The notes under the pieces: model-generated | What the model was told of the DNA's origin: nothing | What the model saw: the letters and a program-made list of their open reading frames with translations, nothing else | Databases searched by the model: none | Program-made: the position numbers and the translations under genes | In this document: positions 37,039-44,083 of the stretch, in pieces | Position numbering within the stretch: position 1 is the stretch's first letter | Layout: every line of letters begins with the position of its first letter | Assembly: GCA_012719855.1 (NCBI GenBank) | Contig: JAAXZN010000006.1 | Location: 115,702 to 179,701, forward strand | Source of the DNA: Serratia liquefaciens | Lineage (GTDB): Bacteria > Pseudomonadota > Gammaproteobacteria > Enterobacterales > Enterobacteriaceae | DNA length: 64,000 nucleotides | Reading direction: 5' to 3'

Positions 37039-37056
37039 TGATTTTTGAGCGAATGC

Positions 37057-37085
37057 TTGATTTGTCCGAAGTTGGCGTGTAGGCT
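37057..37085 (+). promoter_or_regulatory. Candidate late promoter
   Basis: TTGATT and TAGGCT are separated by 17 bp just after the Q gene and upstream of a strong terminator, where lambdoid phages place pR'. Assigned by eye; no mapped start. Confidence 0.35.
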
Positions 37086-37136
37086 TCAAATTGTGGAAGG
37101 AAGCATCCAGAGCACATCACGATAAACTAAACATCG

Positions 37137-37168
37137 AAACCTCGTCAGCAATGACGGGGTTTTTTTTA
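37137..37168 (+). terminator. First late-leader terminator
   Basis: A 10-bp stem AACCTCGTCA-GCAA-TGACGGGGTT (one G-T pair) is followed by eight T. It lies about 50 bp beyond the candidate late promoter, which is the layout of a Q-controlled tR'-type terminator. Confidence 0.9.
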
Positions 37169-37235
37169 TGGGTTGTTAACCCGTTGTTTGAATTTTACAC
37201 TGCAAACTGACCCTCATATGAATTGCGGGGGCGAT

Positions 37236-37388
37236 ATGTCAAAAGGCTGGCGGGTGGCGTTAATGGTTGTGACTCTGGCGTTGGGGAGTGTGCTGCTCAT
37301 TAAAAGCGCCAATACAGTTTGTGGTCATGAATTTATGCACGTAAGTATTTGTGGATACATACCGGATGTTCAAGGAACAGGCGCTTGA
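37236..37388 (+). CDS. MgrB-like small membrane protein
   Basis: The product has 50 aa from ATG 37236 behind GCGGGGG; an in-frame ATG at 37218 would add six residues. A short basic N-terminus (SKGWR) leads into one transmembrane helix (about residues 7-25), then a periplasmic tail with two Cys nine residues apart and the ending ICGYIP. The PhoQ inhibitor MgrB has the same size, topology, Cys pair and a similar ICAINQFIP end. It lies in the phage late leader between two terminators. The similarity is from memory; it could be another small membrane protein. Confidence 0.5.
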   Translation: MSKGWRVALMVVTLALGSVLLIKSANTVCGHEFMHVSICGYIPDVQGTGA

Positions 37389-37476
37389 GGTAAACCTAGT
37401 TGCAAGTGCGGATTGTAAAGAAATATCAAGGTGTATTGTATGGTTATGCTGCCTACATTAGTATGCGCCACGCAAA

Positions 37477-37551
37477 CCGCCATTAGCTCAGCAGGAAGAG
37501 CAGCGACCATTAAGTTGTAGGTGCGGGGTTCGAGACCTCGATGGCGGACCA
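37477..37551 (+). tRNA. Phage tRNA of undetermined identity (6-base anticodon loop)
   Basis: The gene is 75 nt. The acceptor CCGCCAT/ATGGCGG, D-arm GCTC/GAGC, T-arm CGGGG-TTCGAGA-CCTCG, discriminator A and encoded CCA are all intact. The anticodon stem GCGAC/GTTGT closes a six-base loop CATTAA, one base short, with no U at position 33. It resembles an Asn loop (CTGTTAA) in which TG has become A. It could be non-functional or unusual. Confidence 0.75.
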
Positions 37552-37553
37552 AT

Positions 37554-37628
<75 letters not shown>

Positions 37629-37774
37629 GAAAAAAGCTTTTCAGCCTGCGATGATGGGATTACCCGGAGTGGCTGGAAAGCGCATCAGAAGTATGAGAAA
37701 AGCCCCCTTGGTTTATCCATCAACTTACCTGCCGGTTTGTTTGTAGGGGGCCTCTCTGATACATGCAACCGCAG

Positions 37775-37800
37775 AGCCCTGGCTAATCGCCGGGGCTTTT
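37775..37800 (+). terminator. Second late-leader terminator
   Basis: A 9-bp stem AGCCCTGGC...GCCGGGGCT is followed by TTTT, rightward, after the tRNA pair. Without antitermination it would stop late transcription before lysis. Confidence 0.82.
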
Positions 37801-37818
37801 GCATTCTGGTGGTGCCGA

Positions 37819-38265
37819 TTACCTCAATCGTAGAAACTTGTTCAGCTCTGCGATGATAGAAATGGCTTCAGGGTAATGGTTGGCCCACGAGCTGCGTGCT
37901 GCGATCTCTTCGGCCTCGCTCATTCCGAAATGGATGGCAGGTTCAGGCGATTCTTTTATCGACTGTAGAGAGGCTCGGTATCTTTCCAACAGGCGCTCAA
38001 ATTGTTTAAGTTTCCGATTTGATAATCGCCGTTTAATTTTTTCTATCTTCGATGTCGGCAGCAGGTGGGCAGATGTGAAAGTTTGCCTCTCAAGCCATTT
38101 CTGCATTTCACTAAAATTTTCAATAATTGGTTCTGCCAGATCGTTGAATTCTTTTCTCCGATCACGGCCTATAGCCTGCTTGTTGCCAAAATACAGACCA
38201 GCCAGGAAGGTAAATAGGCTGATCAAGGGGGAGTAATGCTTCAGGAATTCTATAGTTTCATTCAT
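37819..38265 (-). CDS. Reversed membrane-anchored prophage protein, unknown
   Basis: The product has 148 aa from ATG 38265, preceded by AAGGAG at a slightly long distance. There is one N-terminal transmembrane helix (about residues 10-27, SPLISLFTFLAGLYFG), then a basic, helical cytoplasmic domain rich in Arg and Lys. It is transcribed against the late operon, between the tRNAs and the holin, so it can be expressed in the lysogen. A lysogenic-conversion or superinfection-exclusion role is inference; no family is recognised. Confidence 0.75.
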   Translation of the reverse strand: MNETIEFLKHYSPLISLFTFLAGLYFGNKQAIGRDRRKEFNDLAEPIIENFSEMQKWLERQTFTSAHLLPTSKIEKIKRRLSNRKLKQFERLLERYRASLQSIKESPEPAIHFGMSEAEEIAARSSWANHYPEAISIIAELNKFLRLR

Positions 38266-38393
38266 GAGTTCTGGTGGCTCCTTTTACCGGTCGTCACATT
38301 TTCATTCGGTTGGATCTGTGGGGGTGGGACGGGATGGCCGCCCTTCACCTGGCGTGGTTGAAGATTATCATGCATCAACACTGCATACATTCA

Positions 38394-38420
38394 GGGCTGC
38401 ACTTCGGTGCGGCTTTTTTT
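38394..38420 (+). terminator. Third late-leader terminator (UUCG loop)
   Basis: GCTGCAC-TTCG-GTGCGGC is followed by seven T. It lies 50 bp upstream of the holin start. The stable UUCG tetraloop and long T tract make it strong. Confidence 0.9.
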
Positions 38421-38469
38421 ATTTCTATTACCGGGCTATCCGGTCAATCCACTAAAGGTAGTTGGAGCC

Positions 38470-38784
38470 ATGCCGGATAAAGAAATCAACCATATATTCT
38501 CCAGCCTTTGGGTGGTGTTCATTCTCATCGCCGGCTGGGGTGGTGTCGTGAGGTATCTCATGGACGTAAAGAGCAATAAGGCAACCTGGAGCTGGGCAGC
38601 GGCGTTGGCGCAAATAGTCGTGTCGAGTTTTACCGGGCTGATTGGTGGCATCATCAGCATGGAAACCGGGCTATCGGTCAACATGGCGTTCGTTGGCGCT
38701 GGGCTCTGTGGCGCCATGGGTAGTGTCGCGCTGACGTACTTCTGGGAGCGTTTCTTCGGAGGCATCAATGAAAACCAGCGTTAA
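38470..38784 (+). CDS. Holin (three-TM type)
   Basis: The product has 104 aa from ATG 38470 with three hydrophobic segments (about residues 10-28, 41-62 and 68-92) separated by short charged turns. It is directly upstream of, and overlaps by 17 bp, the lysozyme gene. It should form the inner-membrane hole that triggers lysis. The motif FSSLWVVFILIAGWGGVVRYL recalls the phage_holin_3 group. Confidence 0.85.
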   Translation: MPDKEINHIFSSLWVVFILIAGWGGVVRYLMDVKSNKATWSWAAALAQIVVSSFTGLIGGIISMETGLSVNMAFVGAGLCGAMGSVALTYFWERFFGGINENQR

Positions 38785-39202
38785 GGGCAGGGAGTTCATT
38801 AAAGGGTTCGAACAGCTTCGCCTGAAAGCCTATCCGGATCCCGGCACTGGCGGGAAGCCTTGGACGATTGGCTGGGGCAATACCAAGGGAGTGAAACAGG
38901 GTGACCGCATCACACAGGATCAGGCAGAGCAATTCTTCTCTGATGATTTGGCCGTGTATGAGTTGACGGTAAACAGCGCCATTAAGCGCCCAATGACGCA
39001 GAACCAGTTTGACGCGATGGTGTCGCTGGCATTCAACATCGGCGGCTCTGCGTTTGCTGGCTCAACGCTGGTGAAGAAATTCAACACCGGTGATGCAAAA
39101 GGCGCTGCAGATGAATTTCCCAAATGGAAAAACTCTGGTGGCAAGGTTATGCCTGGGTTGGTGAAGCGGCGTACGGCAGAGCGTGAAGTGTTCTTGTCAT
39201 GA
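38768..39202 (+). CDS. Endolysin, T4-type lysozyme (GH24)
   Basis: The protein has 144 aa. The catalytic triad pattern is visible at the N-terminus: Glu in KGFEQLRLKAY, Asp in YPDPGTG and Thr in WTIGWG. There is no signal-anchor sequence, so release depends on the holin. It cleaves peptidoglycan between MurNAc and GlcNAc. It overlaps the Rz gene by 4 bp. Confidence 0.95.
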   Translation: MKTSVKGREFIKGFEQLRLKAYPDPGTGGKPWTIGWGNTKGVKQGDRITQDQAEQFFSDDLAVYELTVNSAIKRPMTQNQFDAMVSLAFNIGGSAFAGSTLVKKFNTGDAKGAADEFPKWKNSGGKVMPGLVKRRTAEREVFLS

Positions 39203-39585
39203 ATAGCTGGATATCAAAGCTGACCAGCGGGGGATTGCTGCTCCTACTGGCGGTGTCGATCTGCCTCGGCGGTTACAGCTCGTTGTTGTCACATCGATTG
39301 GAACTGGCGCGGCAACAGTCTGCCGAGCAACAAAAGACCTTGGCGCAGCAGGCCGGGCTGATCGCCACACTGCAAACCCAAGATGCTCAGAACCGTGCAC
39401 TGATGGCAGCCCAGCAACAGCAGGAACAGCAGCTGCGCCAGCAGGCAGACATCTATCAAAGGAAATACCGGGATGCGATCAAAAATGATGAGTGCGCCCG
39501 CCGCAATGCTCCTAGTGCTGTGCTTGACCTCATGCGCAGGCCCAACAGTACAACCACCAGCGCCGATCATCCTGTTACCCCCTGA
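39199..39585 (+). CDS. Rz-like inner-membrane spanin
   Basis: The protein has 128 aa: one N-terminal transmembrane anchor (about residues 10-28), then a long Gln/Ala-rich coiled coil (residues ~35-95) and a Pro-containing tail. It has classic i-spanin topology. The Rz1 lipoprotein gene is nested in another frame inside its 3' half. Together they fuse inner and outer membranes in the last lysis step. Confidence 0.9.
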   Translation: MNSWISKLTSGGLLLLLAVSICLGGYSSLLSHRLELARQQSAEQQKTLAQQAGLIATLQTQDAQNRALMAAQQQQEQQLRQQADIYQRKYRDAIKNDECARRNAPSAVLDLMRRPNSTTTSADHPVTP

Positions 39586-39739
39586 GTCAGTATTCAAGCG
39601 ATGCGAGCAGCCAACGCTGCAGGGTGACACCTGGGGTGATATCGGCAGTTATACGTTGGGACTCAAAACAGCTTTATCAATATGCGCCGGCCAGGTGGCC
39701 ACGCTGAACCAATGGCGTAAAGACGCCGGGAGAAATTGA
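39485..39739 (+). CDS. Rz1-like outer-membrane spanin lipoprotein
   Basis: The product has 84 aa from ATG 39485 (39473 and 39488 are alternatives). The signal peptide ends in the lipobox LTSC, and the mature protein starts CAGPTVQPPAP and is Pro-rich, as o-spanins are. It overlaps the Rz gene by about 100 bp in the +1 frame and extends beyond it. Confidence 0.88.
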   Translation: MMSAPAAMLLVLCLTSCAGPTVQPPAPIILLPPESVFKRCEQPTLQGDTWGDIGSYTLGLKTALSICAGQVATLNQWRKDAGRN

Positions 39740-39740
39740 A

Positions 39741-39995
39741 ATGTCGATAGCGATTCGGTATTGGAAAATTAGCATTTTTGAGGACCGCAATGCAGAAGCG
39801 GTATTGATTGGTTATCAATCCACCCCGGAAATAGAAGTAGTCGATGGGCATGCTTTGGTGAAGGATGAGACGCAGCTAACGACTCGTGGTTTCCCACTTA
39901 AAGACGCTGCTGGGTTCAAGATTGAGCCAGTATATTTTGAAGACGGCGTTAAAATAGAGCGTACCGTCGGAAAAGATGGCACCCATTTTCACTAA
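39741..39995 (+). CDS. Small late protein, unknown
   Basis: The product has 84 aa from ATG 39741, one base after the Rz1 stop. It is beta-rich and acidic, with no domain that I recognise. It is part of the lysis transcript by position. Confidence 0.6.
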   Translation: MSIAIRYWKISIFEDRNAEAVLIGYQSTPEIEVVDGHALVKDETQLTTRGFPLKDAAGFKIEPVYFEDGVKIERTVGKDGTHFH

Positions 39996-40042
39996 CTGAC
40001 CGACCGTGATAGATTATCCCCACACGTGTAAAAGGGATAATT

Positions 40043-40447
40043 ATGAAAATAGATCACGATTACCTAAAGGGGCTTCTCGAAGCTTTTGAGGCTTCGAACC
40101 ACCCTCAGACGGATATCACGGAGCTGAACGAACTGGGCTTCGATTGTCGAACCGACGATTTTGTTTTCCATATGCGCTTGCTTGAAGACAGAGGACTGAT
40201 GTCCAGGAGTGATGGCCGTTCAGGGTTCGGAATGGTTGAAACTTTAGATGGCCAGTTCCACTGGGCCGTCATGCCACTCCGTTTAACTGCGTCTGGGCAT
40301 GATTTTATCGAAGCCTTGCGAAACAAAGAGGTTTGGAGTGCTTTAAAGTCTGGGTTCAAGGATGCGAGCATGGGAACGCTAGTTACAGTATCCAAGCAGC
40401 TGCTCGATAGGGCATTGAAAAAGCAACTTGATAAATATTTCGATTAA
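40043..40447 (+). CDS. DUF2513-family protein
   Basis: The protein has 134 aa. The sequence MKIDHDYLKGLLEAFEAS and later LRLTASGHDFIEALRNKEVW with a C-terminal amphipathic helix are typical of DUF2513, a small winged-helix-like family found in prophages and near defence genes. Its function is unknown. It is followed immediately by an intrinsic terminator, so this lysis-proximal unit can end here. Confidence 0.8.
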   Translation: MKIDHDYLKGLLEAFEASNHPQTDITELNELGFDCRTDDFVFHMRLLEDRGLMSRSDGRSGFGMVETLDGQFHWAVMPLRLTASGHDFIEALRNKEVWSALKSGFKDASMGTLVTVSKQLLDRALKKQLDKYFD

Positions 40448-40467
40448 CCGCTTCCGGGCGGTTTTTT
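40446..40467 (+). terminator. Terminator after the DUF2513 gene
   Basis: AACCGC...GCGGTT is followed by TTTTATT and overlaps the stop codon of the DUF2513 gene. Confidence 0.85.
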
Positions 40468-40511
40468 ATTGTCCATCACAGAGCGTTTATCCAGGTGCTG
40501 CGTAATGGACG

Positions 40512-40537
40512 AAAAAAAGCCCCTCCAGACGAGGGGC
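40512..40537 (-). terminator. Leftward terminator in the lysis-packaging gap
   Basis: GCCCCTC-CAGAC-GAGGGGC has a seven-base A run on its left, which is a T run on the minus strand. It would stop transcription entering from the right. Confidence 0.7.
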
Positions 40538-40568
40538 AAAAATTACCAACACCAGGGAAATACGTTAC

Positions 40569-40628
40569 GTTAATAACGTTTAGTTATTGTACGGTTTTTG
40601 ATGAGCGAATATTGATGCAATTTTGCAT
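40569..40628. promoter_or_regulatory. Dyad-rich intergenic control region
   Basis: ACGTTA-A-TAACGT (40569-40581) and ATGCAA-TT-TTGCAT (40614-40627) are palindromes in the 321-bp gap between the DUF2513 gene and the next gene. The TGCAA/TTGCA motif also occurs upstream of Q and of terS. No promoter could be fixed with confidence. Confidence 0.45.
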
Positions 40629-40694
40629 TGGTGCGATGAACTAATTTGCATTGAAGAGCGGTCTTTCGAGGCTGCTGCGCAATGCACAATAACC

Positions 40695-40756
40695 AAAGCC
40701 ATCACCCTGCACCTACCGCGCACCCAGCGCATCGGCAGGCTGGTGGCTTTTCTATT
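40695..40756 (+). terminator. Long stem-loop ahead of the packaging genes
   Basis: A 16-position stem (40695-40710 with 40735-40750, one mismatch and one G-T pair) is followed by TCTATTT. It may be a terminator or a structured leader. It covers the first codons of a longer reading frame and supports the later start at 40769. Confidence 0.6.
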
Positions 40757-40768
40757 TGGAGATTCGGA

Positions 40769-41341
40769 ATGAAACAGTTACCCCTGCGAGATGTGATGCG
40801 CCACTTTGCCGTAACCATCAACAAAGATGGTTATGAGGTAAGCAACCCGGCAGGCATCGCACAGTACGATCATCATGGTGTACGCACCACGGTTAGCGGT
40901 ATCCCTGAATACTTCCCGATCACGCTTTCGGTTAAAGGTGGATATGTTCCTGTCGTAGGCGACCAAGATAGTATTGATGCCCTCCTTGGGCTCAATAAGC
41001 CTAAGACAGCCGAGAGCATCGGCACCATGACCCTCGGCATTAACGTTGATAGTGCAGCCCTGAGTGGGCTGGAGAACCAACTGACGCGCATTGCTGACCT
41101 GTGTGAGCGTATCCAGAAGACTCAGCACCTTGGCGAACCAGCCGAGTATGTTGGCCAATCAACCTACACGATTAGTGCAGGTCAGGTATTCATCGCTGAG
41201 GCGCAGATTAAAGACGGCGCCATTCAACAGGCTGACCTCATCAAACAAGTAAGCCGACAGGCAAGGAAGGAGGCTCAGATGACAATCGAAAGGGAGCTGC
41301 AGGTTGGCGGCAAGTTATGGCACGTCACCCGTGGACGCTAA
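40769..41341 (+). CDS. Phage protein upstream of HNH/terminase, unknown
   Basis: The product has 190 aa from ATG 40769, with GGAG at 40756-40759; the frame extends to 40682 but through the stem-loop. The first 100 residues are beta-rich. A C-terminal half with LGINVDSAALSGLENQLTRIADLCERIQ and SAGQVFIAEAQIKDGAIQQADL recalls the C-terminal segments of lambda-type tail-tip proteins. I cannot assign a role. It overlaps the HNH gene by 38 bp. Confidence 0.65.
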   Translation: MKQLPLRDVMRHFAVTINKDGYEVSNPAGIAQYDHHGVRTTVSGIPEYFPITLSVKGGYVPVVGDQDSIDALLGLNKPKTAESIGTMTLGINVDSAALSGLENQLTRIADLCERIQKTQHLGEPAEYVGQSTYTISAGQVFIAEAQIKDGAIQQADLIKQVSRQARKEAQMTIERELQVGGKLWHVTRGR

Positions 41342-41660
41342 GAAGCCGTATGGCAGCAAGTGGCAGACCGAACGGCTTGTATTCCTTCGTGCCAATCCGC
41401 TGTGTGTCATGTGCCAGCAGATGGGGCGTATTGAACCGGCAACGGTAGTGGATCACATCACGCCGCATCGCATGAAAGAGGCCAAGACGCCCGAGGAAAT
41501 GAAGAAGGCCCAGCATCTGTTCTGGAGCCGTAAGAACTGGCAAGGCCTATGCAAGCCGCACCACGACTCCACAAAGCAGCGTATGGAGAAAACAGGCAAG
41601 GTAATAGGGTGCTCGCCCGATGGCCTTCCCCTGGATCCTTCGTCGCATTGGAATAAATAA
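41304..41660 (+). CDS. HNH endonuclease (packaging-associated)
   Basis: The product has 118 aa from TTG 41304, which has GGGAG at good distance; GTG 41331 is an alternative. The HNH fold is clear: NPLCVMCQQMGR, then VVDHITPHR, and NWQGLCKPHHDSTK. In HK97-type cos phages an HNH protein next to the terminase is needed with TerL for cos cleavage. Position and type support that role. Confidence 0.88.
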   Translation: MAASYGTSPVDAKKPYGSKWQTERLVFLRANPLCVMCQQMGRIEPATVVDHITPHRMKEAKTPEEMKKAQHLFWSRKNWQGLCKPHHDSTKQRMEKTGKVIGCSPDGLPLDPSSHWNK

Positions 41661-41919
41661 TAATGGTTACCATTTGCATCAAATTTGATTGCAAATACAA
41701 TGATTTATCATCCAATGATAAATATTATCATCTGTTGGGGGAGGGGCGGGGTAAGAGTTCACCCCTCTCGCTTTTAAAGACCGCCGCTAGTCATTTGTGT
41801 GCACAACCGCGAAATGAAAAGTTTTTTTCTGGGGTGATTTTGTGCTTAAAAGCAAATGATTTCACAGGTACTAATTTCATCTGTAATTAATAATTGTTCT
41901 TGCCTTATGGGAGGTTTCC
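41661..41919. other. Non-coding packaging-site candidate (cos region)
   Basis: This 259-bp gap between the HNH and terS genes has no good gene. It holds two adjacent palindromes: ATTTGCA-TCAAATTTGA-T-TGCAAAT (41672-41696) and ATTTATCAT-CCA-ATGATAAAT (41703-41723). A G-rich/C-rich pair (GGGGCGGGGT...ACCCCTC, about 41744-41766) follows. Cos phages keep cos and terminase-binding repeats here. The nick site cannot be located by eye. Confidence 0.45.
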
Positions 41920-42387
41920 ATGGCCGGTCGTCGCCCGAAACCGACCAAATTAAAATTGGTGACTGGTAACCCGGGCAAAAGAAAACTTAATGATAAAGAG
42001 CCGATGCCGGCCCACGAAATTCCTAGCCCTCCGGCGCATCTCACCGACTGGGGGAAAACAGCCTGGGGCCGAATGACCGTTCTTCTCGACGGTATGGGCG
42101 TTTTGACCGTTGCTGATACTTTTGCGCTTGAGCGCCTCTGCGATATTTATGCCGACATCCTCCAGTTGCGAAACACCATCACCGATGAGGGGCGCACCTA
42201 TACAGTTAAAACCGAGGGTGGGTTTCTGATTAAGGCCAACCCTGCTGTCTCCATGTTGGCGGATGCCGATCGCCGCTTCAAAAGTTATTTGGTGGAATTC
42301 GGTCTGACGCCAGCGGCCAGATCAAAGGTAAATGTAAATGGTGGAAAAAAAGAAACGGACCCGCTCGACGAATTCTTCGGCACCTGA
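41920..42387 (+). CDS. terS: Terminase small subunit, P27 family
   Basis: The protein has 155 aa. The start MAGRRPKPTKLKLVTGNPGKRKLN is the hallmark of the P27/phage_terminase_4 small subunit, followed by an all-helical core. It recognises the packaging site and loads TerL. The ATG follows GGGAGG. It overlaps the large-subunit gene by 50 bp. Confidence 0.95.
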   Translation: MAGRRPKPTKLKLVTGNPGKRKLNDKEPMPAHEIPSPPAHLTDWGKTAWGRMTVLLDGMGVLTVADTFALERLCDIYADILQLRNTITDEGRTYTVKTEGGFLIKANPAVSMLADADRRFKSYLVEFGLTPAARSKVNVNGGKKETDPLDEFFGT

Positions 42388-44083
42388 TCCGGCAACACAG
42401 TATGCCCTGGATGTCACCGAGGGCAGGACCCTCGCCGGTCCCGACATACGTAATGCCTGCCAGCGTCACCTTAATGATTTAGTTGAGGGAGAAAGCCGGG
42501 GGCTTCACTGGGATGTTGAAGCCGTTAGCCGCGTGATCGACTTCTTTGCCAAAGTGCTCAAGCTGAATGGTGGGGAGCATGAAGGGGCACCATTTATTCT
42601 TTTGCCCTGGCAGGCTTTCGTTGTCGGCTCCATTTTTGGATGGAAAAGGGCGAACGGCTCTCGCCGCTTTCGCACGGCGTATGTCGAGTCTGGCAAAGGG
42701 TCGGGCAAGTCGCCACTTTCAGCGGGGATTGGTCTGTATTGCCTGATGGCAGACAAGGAGCCTCGCGCCGAGGTCTATGCGGCAGCGACGAAAAAAGACC
42801 AAGCGATGATCTTGTTTCGCGACGCAGTGGCGATGGTTAATCAGTCGCCCGCATTGTCGCAGCGTATCGATCCTTCTGGCGGTGCAGGAAAAGAATGGAA
42901 CCTGGCATTTCTGCAGACCGGCTCTTTCTTTCGGCCCATCAGTTCCGATGATGGTCAGTCTGGCCCGCGCCCCCACTGCGCACTGATTGACGAGGTGCAT
43001 GAGCACAAAGATAACAAAGCCGTCGAGATGATGCGTGCCGGTACCAAAGGCCGGCGGCAGGCACTGATTTTCATGATCACGAACAGTGGTCACGATAAAA
43101 CCAGCGTCTGTTATGAGTATCACCAGTACGGCAAGCAGTTGGCCGCTGGCCAGAAAAAAAACGACGCCTTCTTCGCGTTTATCTGCTCGCTGGATGAGGG
43201 CGACGATCCGTTCAAGGATGAGTCATGTTGGGCAAAAGCTAACCCTTCCATGGGGCAGACCTTCCAGCCTGAGTATTTACGCGAGCAGGTGGAAGATGCG
43301 CGGGGCATGCCGTCCAAAGAGAGCCTGGTGCGGCGTCTTAACTTCTGCGAGTGGGTGGATGCCGAGAATCCGTGGATTGGCGGCGATGTTTGGATGGCCT
43401 GTGAAAAGACATTCGATATTGCCGAACTGCAGGGCCGTATGTGCTATGGCGGCCTGGATTTGTCCGGCAAGCGAGATTTAACCGCGCTATCACTGTATTT
43501 CCCAGAGATAAGAACGGCATTCGTTGAGTTCTGGACGCCGAAGGATACGTTACTCGACCGGGCCAGAAATGACCGTGTTCCTTATGACGCCTGGGTGCGT
43601 GAGGAATACGTTCACGCCCCCGTCGGCAGTGTTATCGATTATGGCGCAGTGTCAAAACGCATCGCCCAACTGGCGGCGCAGTTTGATATGCAGTCCATCG
43701 CATTTGACCGTTATCACATGGACTACTTAGAGCCGGAGCTGATAGATGAAGGGATCACCGTTCCTCTTGTGCCGCACGGGCAGGGATTCGGTAAATCCAA
43801 AGAGTCTGTGCTCTGGATGCCGCACTCTATAGAGTTGTTAGAAAAACTCATTATCGATAAGAAAATCACCATTCTGTTTAATCCCTGCCTTCGTTGGAAT
43901 GCGGCCAACGCCGTGACCGAGTCCGATAAAAGTGAAAACCGGGTGTTCAGCAAGCGCCGCAGCAATGGGCGTATAGACGGTATTGTTGCGCTGGCAATGT
44001 CCGTGGGGGCAGCAGAAGACATACAGGAAGACGACAGCGATTTAGAAGGCTTTTTTGATGATCCGATCATAGTGGGTATCTGA
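42338..44083 (+). CDS. terL: Terminase large subunit
   Basis: The protein has 581 aa. The ATPase domain has Walker A-like VESGKGSGKS (residues 116-125) and Walker B CALIDEVHEH (about 212-221). The C-terminal nuclease contains the Asp-bearing YGGLDLSGKRDLTAL segment and FDRYHMD. This is the HK97-type TerL that pumps DNA and cuts cos. Its stop overlaps the portal start. Confidence 0.95.
   Translation: MVEKKKRTRSTNSSAPDPATQYALDVTEGRTLAGPDIRNACQRHLNDLVEGESRGLHWDVEAVSRVIDFFAKVLKLNGGEHEGAPFILLPWQAFVVGSIFGWKRANGSRRFRTAYVESGKGSGKSPLSAGIGLYCLMADKEPRAEVYAAATKKDQAMILFRDAVAMVNQSPALSQRIDPSGGAGKEWNLAFLQTGSFFRPISSDDGQSGPRPHCALIDEVHEHKDNKAVEMMRAGTKGRRQALIFMITNSGHDKTSVCYEYHQYGKQLAAGQKKNDAFFAFICSLDEGDDPFKDESCWAKANPSMGQTFQPEYLREQVEDARGMPSKESLVRRLNFCEWVDAENPWIGGDVWMACEKTFDIAELQGRMCYGGLDLSGKRDLTALSLYFPEIRTAFVEFWTPKDTLLDRARNDRVPYDAWVREEYVHAPVGSVIDYGAVSKRIAQLAAQFDMQSIAFDRYHMDYLEPELIDEGITVPLVPHGQGFGKSKESVLWMPHSIELLEKLIIDKKITILFNPCLRWNAANAVTESDKSENRVFSKRRSNGRIDGIVALAMSVGAAEDIQEDDSDLEGFFDDPIIVGI

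Noticed and set aside
40682..40768. Upstream start of the pre-HNH gene
   Set aside because: The leader codons overlap a 16-bp stem-loop, and GGAG marks ATG 40769.
41663..41890. 75-codon frame in the cos gap
   Set aside because: No ribosome site, poor composition, and the DNA carries palindromes expected of a packaging site.
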